Below are positions 15,668 through 24,317 of a stretch of DNA of 64,000 nucleotides, one piece after another. The stretch comes from Rhodococcus sp. ARC_M5. GTDB lineage: Bacteria; Actinomycetota; Actinomycetes; Mycobacteriales; Mycobacteriaceae. Numbering within the stretch: position 1 is the first letter of the stretch; every line of letters begins with the position of its first letter. The notes under the pieces are model-generated. The model ran no database searches and had not been told where the DNA came from. It saw only the letters and a program-made list of their open reading frames with translations. Both the position numbers and the translations under genes were made by a program. Location of the stretch: assembly GCF_022810405.1 (NCBI RefSeq), contig NZ_JALGQE010000005.1, positions 248,001-312,000 on the forward strand, written 5' to 3'.

Positions 15668-16849
15668 GTGACAAGTCGCTGGCCTGGGGTGTTCCGCCGA
15701 GGTGCCGAATCCGACGCCGCCGCGCGTCGTTCCCAGGACAACGCTGTCGCCGCATTTCTCGACATGGACAAGCGTCAGTCCATCGCTTCGGCAGGCGTCC
15801 AGGCCTCCACCGCCCTGCGGCCCCAGGATCGGCTCGCCGGCCGATGGGCCGACACCGAAAAGCAATGCTTCGACGCCGGAGCCGCGTATCTCGCCGCCGT
15901 CGATCAGTTCGACGGAATCACCACGGCTGCTGCCAGATCGGCATTCGACCGCGCGACCGCGCTGCTGTACGACGCGAGCGCGGCCGTGGATCGGTTCTAC
16001 GACGCCCATCGAGCCACCCTCGAGCAGGCGTCCGCTCAGTTCGCCGCTACCCCGCGGCTGGTCCAGGACGCACTGGCCGAGGCCGACGCAGCTCGATCCA
16101 CAGTCGACGAGCAGTTTGTCGCGTATCCCTCGCTTCGTCAGGCATGGCGCGAACTCGATTCGGCAACAACGCAATTGCAGGCCGATCAGCGCGACCCTCT
16201 GCGCGCCCGAGAGCACGCTGCACTGGTCCGCAATCGAGCTGCCGAACTACGCGCTGCCGTGGAGTCTGCACCGGGACGTCTTCAGGAAGCCCGAACGGCG
16301 CTGGCATCGGTACGCACCCGAATGGAAGCCGTACGAACGAGATCCGAGGGCATCGCTCCCGCTTTCTCGAGCTTGCTCCGCGAGTTCAACGCCAAGAGCT
16401 CGGCAGACCTGTCACGAAACGAACGGTCGAGTGCGCGCCACATCGAGCAGGCGGACGAGGATCTGCGCGCGGCGAGGTCCGCACTCGACGCAGGCAATCC
16501 GGAGCAGTCGCTGGATCTGGTCACTCAGGCTCGCCAACACCTGAGCGATGCCGAACAACTCGTCGACGCGGTCACCGACCGCGTGCATCTCCTCAGAGCG
16601 GTCAAGGCGGATCCGAAGGAGACCGAGAACAAAGTGCGGTTCAAACTTCGTGACGCTCAACAACTCGCGATCAATCGCGGTCTGGTTGCCGAATGGGGCT
16701 CGGTGTTGGATGCTCAGCTCGCCCGGATCGACAGGGCGAGCACCGCGCTGACGGGTACCCACCCCGACTACTGGTCATACCTGCAGGATCTGGATACCAT
16801 TTCGGACTTCATCGCAGGCGTGATCGACCGCATGCGCAACTCGCACTGA
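15668..16849 (+). CDS. Coiled-coil protein of the Ter operon
   Basis: A 393-residue, Ala/Arg/Glu-rich, almost entirely helical protein without signal peptide or membrane segment. Heptad-like stretches run from about residue 100 to 340. It resembles the unnamed coiled-coil proteins found with TerD and the Ter biosynthetic genes. No catalytic motif is visible. The start GTG 15668 is supported by TACTAT seven bases before it. It ends 23 nt before the aldolase gene. It could be a scaffold or membrane-associated adaptor for TerD; that is inference. Confidence 0.75.
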   Translation: MTSRWPGVFRRGAESDAAARRSQDNAVAAFLDMDKRQSIASAGVQASTALRPQDRLAGRWADTEKQCFDAGAAYLAAVDQFDGITTAAARSAFDRATALLYDASAAVDRFYDAHRATLEQASAQFAATPRLVQDALAEADAARSTVDEQFVAYPSLRQAWRELDSATTQLQADQRDPLRAREHAALVRNRAAELRAAVESAPGRLQEARTALASVRTRMEAVRTRSEGIAPAFSSLLREFNAKSSADLSRNERSSARHIEQADEDLRAARSALDAGNPEQSLDLVTQARQHLSDAEQLVDAVTDRVHLLRAVKADPKETENKVRFKLRDAQQLAINRGLVAEWGSVLDAQLARIDRASTALTGTHPDYWSYLQDLDTISDFIAGVIDRMRNSH

Positions 16850-16872
16850 TCACATTCACACGAAGGACAGTG

Positions 16873-18021
16873 GTGCAACACTTTCGCCATCTCGACGCAG
16901 ACACCCGTGAACGAGTGTTCTTCATGCAGCCCGAAGACATCGAGACGAGCGACGGAAACAGCCTCGTGGCAACAGCTCTCGGGGCAACGCTGTACATTCC
17001 GGCGACACGCCCCGACCTGACTGCGACGGTGAACAAACGCACCGACGAAGGCGTGCGGTCCATCGTCATCGATCTCGAAGACGCTGTAGCGGACCATGAT
17101 CTGGAAGAAGCACTGGCCAACACAGTGCGAACTCTGAACGAACTCTCGGGTTCGAGATCGCTCGTCTTCGTCCGGGCTCGCACCGCCGAGCACATCCGGA
17201 GCATCTGCGCCTCCCTCGACCACGGTGCCGCCGGACTCGCCGGATTCGTCGTACCGAAGTTCACGGCCGCACGCGGAGCCGAGTTCCTCGACGAGATAGT
17301 CGCCGCGTCGCACGCACACGGCACGCGCCTGTTCGCCATGCCCGTCCTCGAATCACCGGAGGTTGTGCACCGGGAGACACGCGATTCGGAACTGGTCGCC
17401 ATTCGTGAACTCCTCGGCCGCTACCGCGAGATCGTGCTGGCCGTGCGCATCGGGGCCACCGACATGTGCGGCACATTCGGTATCCGCCGCGACCGCGACC
17501 TGACGATCTACGACGTCCGCGTCGTCGCCGATGTCATCAGCGCGATCGTCAACCACCTGGGCCGGTACGACGGCTCCGGATTCGTCATCACCGGACCCGT
17601 GTGGGAGTACTTCGCGGACCACGAGCGCATGTTCCGTCCCCTGCTGCGACAGACGCCGTTCGTCGACCAAGAGGCTGTGCGCTTCCGCCAGCAGCTGGTC
17701 AGCAGCGACCTCGACGCCCTGCTGCGGGAGGTGGCCCTCGACCGAGCCAACGGCATCCAGGGAAAGACCGTCATTCATCCCTCGCACGTGCCTGCTGTGC
17801 ATGCGCTGTCCGCGGTGACGCACGAGGAGTATCACGACGCACTCGACATTCTCTCCTCGGACCAGGGTGGCGTGCAGGCGTCCGGCTACCGCAACAAGAT
17901 GAACGAGCTGGGTCCGCACCGTAATTGGGCGAAGCAGACGGTGTTGCGATCCAAGGCATTCGGAGTTACCAATGAAGGAATCACGTTCGTGGACCTACTG
18001 ACCGCATTGGCACAGCGATGA
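16873..18021 (+). CDS. HpcH/HpaI (CitE-like) aldolase/lyase of the Ter pathway
   Basis: A 382-residue TIM-barrel enzyme of the citrate-lyase beta-subunit group. Motifs: GATLYIPATRPDL, the metal-site strand SIVIDLEDAVADHD, VFVRARTAEHI, FVVPKFT, FAMPVLESPEV and the loop RIGATDMCGTFGIRRD. Such CitE-like proteins belong to the biosynthetic set predicted by comparative genomics (Anantharaman, Iyer and Aravind) to make a nucleoside-like compound in Ter systems. GTG 16873 is favoured over GTG 16870 because GAAGGA ends 5 nt before it. The stop overlaps the next ATG by 4 nt (ATGA). Confidence 0.88.
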   Translation: MQHFRHLDADTRERVFFMQPEDIETSDGNSLVATALGATLYIPATRPDLTATVNKRTDEGVRSIVIDLEDAVADHDLEEALANTVRTLNELSGSRSLVFVRARTAEHIRSICASLDHGAAGLAGFVVPKFTAARGAEFLDEIVAASHAHGTRLFAMPVLESPEVVHRETRDSELVAIRELLGRYREIVLAVRIGATDMCGTFGIRRDRDLTIYDVRVVADVISAIVNHLGRYDGSGFVITGPVWEYFADHERMFRPLLRQTPFVDQEAVRFRQQLVSSDLDALLREVALDRANGIQGKTVIHPSHVPAVHALSAVTHEEYHDALDILSSDQGGVQASGYRNKMNELGPHRNWAKQTVLRSKAFGVTNEGITFVDLLTALAQR

Positions 18022-20351
18022 ACGCGAACCCGGCTGACGGGATTGCTCTGACCGACACCGGTTCGTCCTCGTCGTGGACGGCGACACAGTTGGTGCGGCC
18101 CGGTCTGCGGCGCAACCCCCGCCGCGCCCACCTGTTGGTCTCGACCGTGCTCGGCAAACACATACCCGTGGATCCGGACGTCGTCATCGCGGCCGGCAGC
18201 GAACTGGCCGCCCTGGTACGCACCGCGGTCGAGGGTGCCGATGTCGACGTTCTCGGATTCGCCGAAACCGCAACGGGATTGGGCCACACGGTCGCGACTG
18301 CTCTGGGCGCGCACTGCTACCTGCACTCGACGCGTCGCACCGTTCCCGGCATGACCGTGCACGGGGAGTTCGAGGAGGGCCATTCGCACGCCACCGACCA
18401 CCTGCTGATGCCCACCTCGGCCGATCTCCTCGCCGGCGACCTGCCGTTGATTCTCGTCGACGACGAGATCTCGACCGGAGCGACCGCACTGGACGCGCTG
18501 CGGCAGATTCACTCCTCGGCCGAGCGCACGCACTACGTCATCGCGTCCCTGGTCGACATGCGCACCGACGAGCATCTGGCGGCAGCTGCCGCGGTGGCAA
18601 CAGAACTCGGCGTCCGGATCGACAACGTGAGCCTGGCCCAGGGGTCGGTGGAACTGGAGCCGGGTCTGGTGGAAACGGTGCTCGCCCTGCCCGATCCGGT
18701 ATTCAATCCCATTGCTACACAGTCCGGTACGGTTCGACGCGTCGACGCCCAATGGCCGTCGACCCTGCCCGACGGCGGACGCCACGGATTCCTCCGGTCC
18801 GACGCCGCGGGCTTCGACTCTGCGATCGATGTTCTCGCAGGCAGCGTCGATGCCTCGCTCCCCGAAGCGGGATCGGTGGTCGTCATCGGCCACGAAGAGC
18901 TCATGTACCTCCCGCTCCGACTGGCGGCGGCGCTGCAGAAGCGGGGGCACCGTGCGCTGTTCCAGACCACGACACGATCGCCCGCATACGTACTCGACCT
19001 GGAGGGTTATCCGCTGCGCCGTGGCTTCGAATTCGCTGCGCCCGAAGACCAATCGGGACTGCGCTATCTCTACAACGCGTCCGCCCCACACGACGCCACG
19101 CTGGTGCTCGTGGCCGACGCCCCCGCAGACACCGAGAACCTCACGGCGGCAGCCCGGACCCTTGCTGCGTCGGGCATCGACGTACTCCTGGTGGTCGTGA
19201 CGGGGGCCGATCCGGTGGCGCTCGAGATGGCTCGGCGGGCACGTCCGCTCCGCGGACCCGAATTCGGTTCGTACGCAGCGGAAGAAGTCACCTGGTTGCT
19301 CAAGGACCTCTCGTCGGTCTCACTCGAAGCCGGAATCGAGGAGCGGGAGAAACGTATCCAGGCCGGTGACGCACATTACGCAGAGACGCTCCCGGTCGAA
19401 TATCAACCCGACCTCGCCTACCGCGAACTGTTCGAGAAGGTACTGCAGGAGAGCGCGTCTCGGCTGGCGGTCGCCGTGGGAACAGTCACCGAGGTCGTGC
19501 TGGCCGAGCGCGGACGCGGGATCGTCCTCGCGTCCCTGGCTCGAGCAGGCACACCCGTCGGCATCCTGATGCGCCGCTGGGCATTCGCGGCGCACGGCAT
19601 CGAGATTCCGCACTATGCGGTGTCGATCGTGCGCGATCGGGGCATCGACGCCGTGGCACTGCGCTACCTCGCAGAGCACCACGACTCGCGCTCGGTGGTG
19701 TTCGTCGACGGCTGGACCGGCAAGGGTGCGATCGCCCGCGAACTCACCGCCGCACTACGGGATTTTTCCGGGGCCGAGTTCGACGACGATCTGGCCGTGC
19801 TCGCCGATCCGGGCAACTGCGCTCGCACCTACGGGACCAGAGACGACTTCCTCATTGCGTCGGCCTGCCTCAATTCGACCGTATCGGGATTGGTATCGCG
19901 AACAGTGCTCAACGACAGCCTGATTCGTCCCGGAGACTTCCACGGTGCCAAGTACTACGCGGATCTCGCACCCGACGACGTCTCGCGTCACCTGCTCGAC
20001 ACCGTAGCTGCGCGATTCGACGATGTCCGCGACGAGGTCGCCGCCTCGGTGACCGCCGTGCTCGCCTCCGACCGCACCCCCACCTGGTCGGGATGGGCGT
20101 CGGTCGAGAAGGTCCGCGCGGAGTACGGAATCTCGCACGTCAATTTCGTCAAACCCGGCGTCGGCGAGACCACGCGGGTGCTGCTGCGCCGAGTCCCGTG
20201 GCGGGTGCTGGTGCGAGACGCCGAAGCGCCCGAGCACGAACACATTCGGATGCTCGCCGCCGCCAGGGGCGTGCCGGTGGACGTGGTTCCCGATCTCGCT
20301 TACTCGTGCATGGGGCTGATCAAGAACGTCTCGAGCGGAGAGGCGTCGTGA
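18018..20351 (+). CDS. PRTase_2-TRSP-StiP-PELOTA fusion protein
   Basis: A 777-residue protein with four parts. Residues 20-215 are a phosphoribosyltransferase (PRPP loop VDDEISTG at 147-154). Residues about 235-360 form the TRSP domain, with the naming tetrapeptide at 319-322 (FQTTTRSPAYV). Residues about 420-690 match StiP, a PRTase-like domain also called a cysteine protease (FVDGWTGKGAIA, D564; C601, C617; STVSGLVSRT). Residues about 695-772 resemble a PELOTA RNA-binding domain. These are often separate genes in Ter loci. It overlaps both neighbours by 4 nt, so translation is coupled. Confidence 0.85.
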   Translation: MNANPADGIALTDTGSSSSWTATQLVRPGLRRNPRRAHLLVSTVLGKHIPVDPDVVIAAGSELAALVRTAVEGADVDVLGFAETATGLGHTVATALGAHCYLHSTRRTVPGMTVHGEFEEGHSHATDHLLMPTSADLLAGDLPLILVDDEISTGATALDALRQIHSSAERTHYVIASLVDMRTDEHLAAAAAVATELGVRIDNVSLAQGSVELEPGLVETVLALPDPVFNPIATQSGTVRRVDAQWPSTLPDGGRHGFLRSDAAGFDSAIDVLAGSVDASLPEAGSVVVIGHEELMYLPLRLAAALQKRGHRALFQTTTRSPAYVLDLEGYPLRRGFEFAAPEDQSGLRYLYNASAPHDATLVLVADAPADTENLTAAARTLAASGIDVLLVVVTGADPVALEMARRARPLRGPEFGSYAAEEVTWLLKDLSSVSLEAGIEEREKRIQAGDAHYAETLPVEYQPDLAYRELFEKVLQESASRLAVAVGTVTEVVLAERGRGIVLASLARAGTPVGILMRRWAFAAHGIEIPHYAVSIVRDRGIDAVALRYLAEHHDSRSVVFVDGWTGKGAIARELTAALRDFSGAEFDDDLAVLADPGNCARTYGTRDDFLIASACLNSTVSGLVSRTVLNDSLIRPGDFHGAKYYADLAPDDVSRHLLDTVAARFDDVRDEVAASVTAVLASDRTPTWSGWASVEKVRAEYGISHVNFVKPGVGETTRVLLRRVPWRVLVRDAEAPEHEHIRMLAAARGVPVDVVPDLAYSCMGLIKNVSSGEAS

Positions 20352-21151
20352 GCGCCCTCGTCGCTGTGGATCTCGATCGCACGATGATCTTCTCCGAGGG
20401 CGCACTCGGTGTGCCCCTGGACGATACGTTCGAGTGCGTGGAGATGTACGAGGGAAAACCACTGTCGTACATGAGCTCTCGCTCGATGTCTTTGCTTCGG
20501 GAGTTGAGCGAGACCACGGTCGTGGTACCGACCACCACGCGAACCATCGAACAGTTTCAGCGGATCACGCTGCCCGGTGCACCCTGGCGGTACGCCATCA
20601 CCAGCAACGGCGGCAACATCCTGGTCGACGGTACGCCCGACTCGAGCTGGCGCAACGGGTTCGAGTTGGATCTGGCGGGCATCGGGGCAGAGTTGAGATC
20701 GAGGGTCTCCGAGGACTGGGTACTCAAGTACCGCGAGGCCGACGGCCTCTTCTGCTACCTGGTGGTGAACACGGCCGCCGTGCCCGACGGGTTCGTCGCA
20801 GAGTGGTCGCAGTGGTGCGCCGCTCGCGACTGGAACGTCTCACAGCAGGGTCGCAAGATCTACACGATGCCGAACGCGGTGTGCAAGAGCTCCGCGGTGG
20901 CCGAGGTTCGTTCCAGGCTCGTTCAGGACGGCACGCTCGACGCCGATGCCCGAGTCTTCGCCGCAGGTGACGGCGCACTCGACGCCGAGATGCTCATTGC
21001 TGCCGACGCCGCGATCCGTCCGCGGCACGGCGAACTCGAGTTGCTGGGTTTCGCCCGCCCCGGGCTCACGGTCACCGACTCCTCCGGCGTCCGGGCCAGC
21101 GAGGAAATTCTCGAGTGGCTACGGAACCGAACTGCCGTGCGCCGCGTCTAA
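20348..21151 (+). CDS. HAD-family phosphatase of the Ter pathway
   Basis: A 267-residue haloacid dehalogenase hydrolase. Motif I is AVDLDRT (D8, D10), motif II TTTRT, motif III a lysine in MPNAVCKSSAV, and motif IV AGDGALDAEML. The cap between motifs II and III is of the Cof type. HAD phosphatases are part of the predicted Ter nucleoside-like pathway, where one would dephosphorylate the product. GTG 20348 overlaps the stop of the preceding gene (GTGA), which fixes the start. Confidence 0.87.
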   Translation: MSALVAVDLDRTMIFSEGALGVPLDDTFECVEMYEGKPLSYMSSRSMSLLRELSETTVVVPTTTRTIEQFQRITLPGAPWRYAITSNGGNILVDGTPDSSWRNGFELDLAGIGAELRSRVSEDWVLKYREADGLFCYLVVNTAAVPDGFVAEWSQWCAARDWNVSQQGRKIYTMPNAVCKSSAVAEVRSRLVQDGTLDADARVFAAGDGALDAEMLIAADAAIRPRHGELELLGFARPGLTVTDSSGVRASEEILEWLRNRTAVRRV

Positions 21152-21190
21152 CTGGTCGTCGGGGAGACAGACGCAGGGCAAGGGGTGGGC

Positions 21191-22573
21191 ATGACGGATC
21201 CGTACGAGGAACTCGCAGCAACGATCGACAACATCGTCAGCAGTACGTTCGTGACGCCGGTGGGTCCCGAATTTCTCGACTCCGTTCTGGACGCGGCATT
21301 CGAGAAGGCGAACGTGGCCCTCGACTACCGCGGCGAGTTCGAGCCGACCGAAGTGGTCATCACCGAGGCGTTCGAGGTGATGCCGCACGAGGAGATCGTG
21401 GCCATGGTCGGATCGCTGGGCACAACCACCATCGTGAACTCGTCCAAGAACTGGAACGACTTGTCCGCTGCCGCAACCACCGGATCCGACGGCTTCCATT
21501 CCGGCATCGAGGCGGCCATGACGTCGGGCTGGTCGGGACCGACAGCCGACGCCGTCCGCGGCGGTGTGGGCAACTACGTCTCGTCCGCGACCGCGCTGTC
21601 CACCTCGATGAGCTTGATCAGCAACAAATTGCTCGAGGCGCACTCAGGTTTCACGCAGACACAGTCGAGGATGCCACCGGTGGTTGCGGCCGGAAGCAGC
21701 ATCATGATCGATGCCCTTCTCCCCGTTCCCTTCGCCGCCAAAGAAGCCGTGTCGGCCCGAGAGGAGCAGCAGGAAGAAGCACGCCGAATCATGCGCTCGG
21801 TCTACGTACCAGGGGTGCTGCAGTCCGATTCCCAGGTCCCGGTGCTGCCTGCCGCACACAATCCCGTCGCCGACGGTGGCGTGTCCACCGGCAGCTGGGG
21901 ACTCGGCAATTCCGCCGGGGGCGGAGGTGGGGGCATCGGGTCGACCTCGCCCGGCGGCTCCGGTACCGAGGGCGGGGCTGATTCGGTAGCGCAGACGCAG
22001 GCCGGCGGCGCGGAGGCTGCCGGGGCGGGTCGCACCGATTCTGCTGCATCGGAGCAGCCCGGGTCCGGTGGTTCGGGTTCGCTGCCTCCGGCCGACAACT
22101 CCGGTGAAACGCGTGCCGCATCTGCCGCGCCCGGATCTGCCGGCGGCGGTGTGAGTTCCGGAGCAGGGTCCGGCGGCTACGGCGGAACAGGACCCGGCGG
22201 CAGCGGCTTCGGAGGGTCCACCGGTTCGGGCTACGGCGGCGGTGCGGGATACGGAGGCGGTTCCGGCGGAGGTTCCGGTGCCTGGTCGGGTTACGGCGGC
22301 TCGGTTCTCGGCTCTCCGATCGGCGGCGGGACGGGCGGCGGCGGGACGGCCAGCAACGGGGCGGGCGGTCCGGGCGGCGCAGCTGCGGCGTCGGCCGGCC
22401 GCGCGGGAGCGCACGGCATGCCGGGAATGGGTGCCATGGGCGGAGCAGGCGCGCGGGGAGCCGGCGACAACGACGGCGAGCACGCCACTCCCGGTTACCT
22501 CGTCGACGTGAGCAACGGCAGCGAACTGATCGGTGACCTGCCCCTGGTCGCACCGCCGGTACTGGGCGGCTGA
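21191..22573 (+). CDS. PPE-like ESX-associated protein with Gly-rich tail
   Basis: A 460-residue protein. The N-terminal half is helical with a WSG turn (AAMTSGWSGPTADAVRGGV), followed by helices with small-residue spacing as in PPE/WXG100-type substrates of type VII secretion. From about residue 230 it is a long Gly/Ser/Ala-rich low-complexity tail. No signal peptide. It lies 39 nt after the HAD gene and 2 nt before an EspG gene, the usual chaperone neighbour of such substrates. Probably secreted or surface-exposed. ATG 21191 follows AGGGGTGGG. Confidence 0.72.
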   Translation: MTDPYEELAATIDNIVSSTFVTPVGPEFLDSVLDAAFEKANVALDYRGEFEPTEVVITEAFEVMPHEEIVAMVGSLGTTTIVNSSKNWNDLSAAATTGSDGFHSGIEAAMTSGWSGPTADAVRGGVGNYVSSATALSTSMSLISNKLLEAHSGFTQTQSRMPPVVAAGSSIMIDALLPVPFAAKEAVSAREEQQEEARRIMRSVYVPGVLQSDSQVPVLPAAHNPVADGGVSTGSWGLGNSAGGGGGGIGSTSPGGSGTEGGADSVAQTQAGGAEAAGAGRTDSAASEQPGSGGSGSLPPADNSGETRAASAAPGSAGGGVSSGAGSGGYGGTGPGGSGFGGSTGSGYGGGAGYGGGSGGGSGAWSGYGGSVLGSPIGGGTGGGGTASNGAGGPGGAAAASAGRAGAHGMPGMGAMGGAGARGAGDNDGEHATPGYLVDVSNGSELIGDLPLVAPPVLGG

Positions 22574-22575
22574 CA

Positions 22576-23322
22576 ATGACGAGTTGGACCTTGCAAGGGA
22601 TCGACTTCATGATGCTCTGTAGTCGCTACGGACGAGACCGACTGCCGTACCCTCTGGCGGTGACCATGGACGTCGACACCGTGGACGAACTGCGACAACT
22701 GCGACAAGAGGCGTCGGCGAGGATCGACGCGCTGATGAACGACGAGCTCAGCACAGCCGTTCGGACCGTCGTCGACCCGATCGTCCGCGTCGAATGCCGT
22801 GGTGAGACAACCGATTCCCCGCACACCGGCCTACGCGCGCACGCAGCGATACGGCACGATGTGGCCGCTGTGCTCACTCAGCAACCGGGGCCCGACGCCT
22901 CCTGCGGCGGTTCCGTCACGATCGAGTTGACGAGCCCTACCCGCGCACCGGCCCGAGTCCTCGGATCGCTACCGGCCGACGTCGCTGGCCGCCGACCGGC
23001 TGCCAAGCTCGAACACGCCACTGCCGCAGCGACGTCGGGTGGGTCGCATCTGTCCACCGCAACACGCGCGGCGACCGCGGACGAGCAGTTCCGATCGTTC
23101 TTCGACCGACCGAGGTCGGCAGTGGGCGAAATCATCGTCGCGCGCGGCAGGACCTACGACAACCGACGCGACACGGACGCCATCTCGTTCTTCTGGATGG
23201 ACTTCGAGCAGGACGGCCGCTACCTCGTCCACTCCGCAGAGTCGATCGACATCGTGCCTGCCGATACCGCTGGGCTGGCATCGGAGATCGGACGGCATGT
23301 GGCGATCGCGCTGAGGCGGTGA
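22576..23322 (+). CDS. EspG-type ESX secretion chaperone
   Basis: A 248-residue protein of the EspG family, cytosolic chaperones that bind PE/PPE-type substrates for ESX export. The opening TSWTLQGIDFMMLCSRYGRDRLPYPL matches the family start (R-L-P-Y-P-L). The end has the conserved aromatic core DAISFFWMDFEQDGRYLV. It starts 2 nt after the PPE-like gene and is almost certainly co-translated with it. No ESX core genes (EccB/C/D) are in the window, so the secretion machine must be encoded elsewhere. Confidence 0.82.
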   Translation: MTSWTLQGIDFMMLCSRYGRDRLPYPLAVTMDVDTVDELRQLRQEASARIDALMNDELSTAVRTVVDPIVRVECRGETTDSPHTGLRAHAAIRHDVAAVLTQQPGPDASCGGSVTIELTSPTRAPARVLGSLPADVAGRRPAAKLEHATAAATSGGSHLSTATRAATADEQFRSFFDRPRSAVGEIIVARGRTYDNRRDTDAISFFWMDFEQDGRYLVHSAESIDIVPADTAGLASEIGRHVAIALRR

Positions 23323-23335
23323 TGGCGGCCGGCCC

Positions 23336-23394
23336 TTGACACCGTATCGATTTTCGATAGGTTATCGATATTCGTTGTTATCGACTATCGATAT
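23336..23394 (+). promoter_or_regulatory. Promoter with repeated ATCGAT operators
   Basis: TTGACA (23336-23341), a 16-nt spacer and TAGGTT (23358-23363). ATCGAT occurs at 23346, 23364 and 23387, with ATCGAC at 23380 and TTCGAT at 23353. The sites overlap the spacer and initial transcribed region, as expected for a repressor, possibly the XRE protein of this operon. Confidence 0.6.
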
Positions 23395-23406
23395 GGAGGC
23401 GGCGGA

Positions 23407-24006
23407 ATGGCATACGGACTGGGCTCGGCACGAGCCAACACATGGGCAATGGCGTTCTACGCGGCTGCAGCAGTGGTGTGGTCGGGGAGGAGGTTGTGGG
23501 AATACCACTCCTCGGACTATGTCAGCGCCACCGTCACGCCTCGGGAGGGCTCTCCAACGCTCGACCTGTTCGGCGGACAGTTGCAGACGGGCAACGCCAT
23601 CGAGCTCAGTGTCGCCAAAAGCGACGTCCAACGACTCATCGGGATGATCGACTTCATGAGGTACGGCGAGATCGTGGCCGGCGGAATCCTCATCCTGGTG
23701 GGGATATTCTTCGCGTACCGATTCTTCGACAATGTCATCAAGGAAACCCCGTTCAGCACCCGTGCCAGCATCGACCTGGCCGTGGTTGCTACCTGCCTGG
23801 TGCTGTACCCGGTCATCACCGGAGCACTTCGAGTGATGAGTACGAATGCTGTTCAAGGCGCGCTCGAGACGACCGAGCTCACCGATACTGCACGGGGCCT
23901 CGGCACCTTCTGGCTGGCCGTGATCGTCGCAATCGTCCTGCAGTTCGTCTACGCGGTTCTCCGGCAGGGCTCCAAGCTCGCTCGCGATGCCGAGGGCCTG
24001 GTCTGA
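23407..24006 (+). CDS. DUF2975 membrane protein
   Basis: A 199-residue protein with four hydrophobic segments (about residues 8-24, 85-108, 122-142 and 162-182). The DUF2975 block RFFDNVIKETPFSTRASIDL follows the second helix. In many bacteria a DUF2975 membrane protein is paired with a small Cro/CI-type regulator (YozG type), as here. GGAGGCGGCGG precedes the ATG. The stop overlaps the next start (TGATG). Function unknown; the pair may sense a membrane or drug signal. Confidence 0.82.
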   Translation: MAYGLGSARANTWAMAFYAAAAVVWSGRRLWEYHSSDYVSATVTPREGSPTLDLFGGQLQTGNAIELSVAKSDVQRLIGMIDFMRYGEIVAGGILILVGIFFAYRFFDNVIKETPFSTRASIDLAVVATCLVLYPVITGALRVMSTNAVQGALETTELTDTARGLGTFWLAVIVAIVLQFVYAVLRQGSKLARDAEGLV

Positions 24007-24233
24007 TGGCGGAAGAGTTCGTCGACCACCTTGTCGTCTGCCATCTGGGCGAGATTCTCGATGCCCGCGGCATGACGCTCGCCGAGCTCTCCCGCCTCGC
24101 CGGAGTCAGCGTCGTCAATCTGTCGGTGCTCAAGAACGACCGCGCCAAGGCCATCCGATTCTCGACGCTCACCGCCGTCTGCCGCGTCCTCGGCTGCACA
24201 CCCGGCGACCTGTTCACTCTGCGCCCGATCTGA
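24006..24233 (+). CDS. XRE-family HTH regulator (YozG-like)
   Basis: A 75-residue, single-domain Cro/CI HTH protein: LGEILDARGMTLAELSRLAGVSVVNLSVLKNDRAKAIRFSTLTAVCRVLGCTPGDLF holds the full five-helix domain. It overlaps the DUF2975 stop codon by one base (TGATG), so the two are coupled. It is the obvious candidate to bind the ATCGAT repeats upstream of the operon. Confidence 0.85.
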   Translation: MAEEFVDHLVVCHLGEILDARGMTLAELSRLAGVSVVNLSVLKNDRAKAIRFSTLTAVCRVLGCTPGDLFTLRPI

Positions 24234-24271
24234 CGTCCGCTCGGCCACACCAGTCGGACAAATCGAACAAG

Positions 24272-24277
24272 TACATT
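24272..24277 (+). promoter_or_regulatory. Possible -10 of the two-domain TerD gene (TACATT)
   Basis: TACATT lies 40 nt upstream of the TTG start at 24318 in the only gap after the XRE gene. No clear -35 is visible. Confidence 0.3.
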
Positions 24278-24317
24278 GGATGACGGTAACCAGCACTACG
24301 AGAGAGAGTCCATCACA

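Noticed and set aside
21900..22450. Gly-rich stretch of the PPE-like gene as an independent repeat or PE_PGRS element
   Set aside because: It is in frame with the helical N-terminal half and has no PE domain; it is the low-complexity tail of the same protein.
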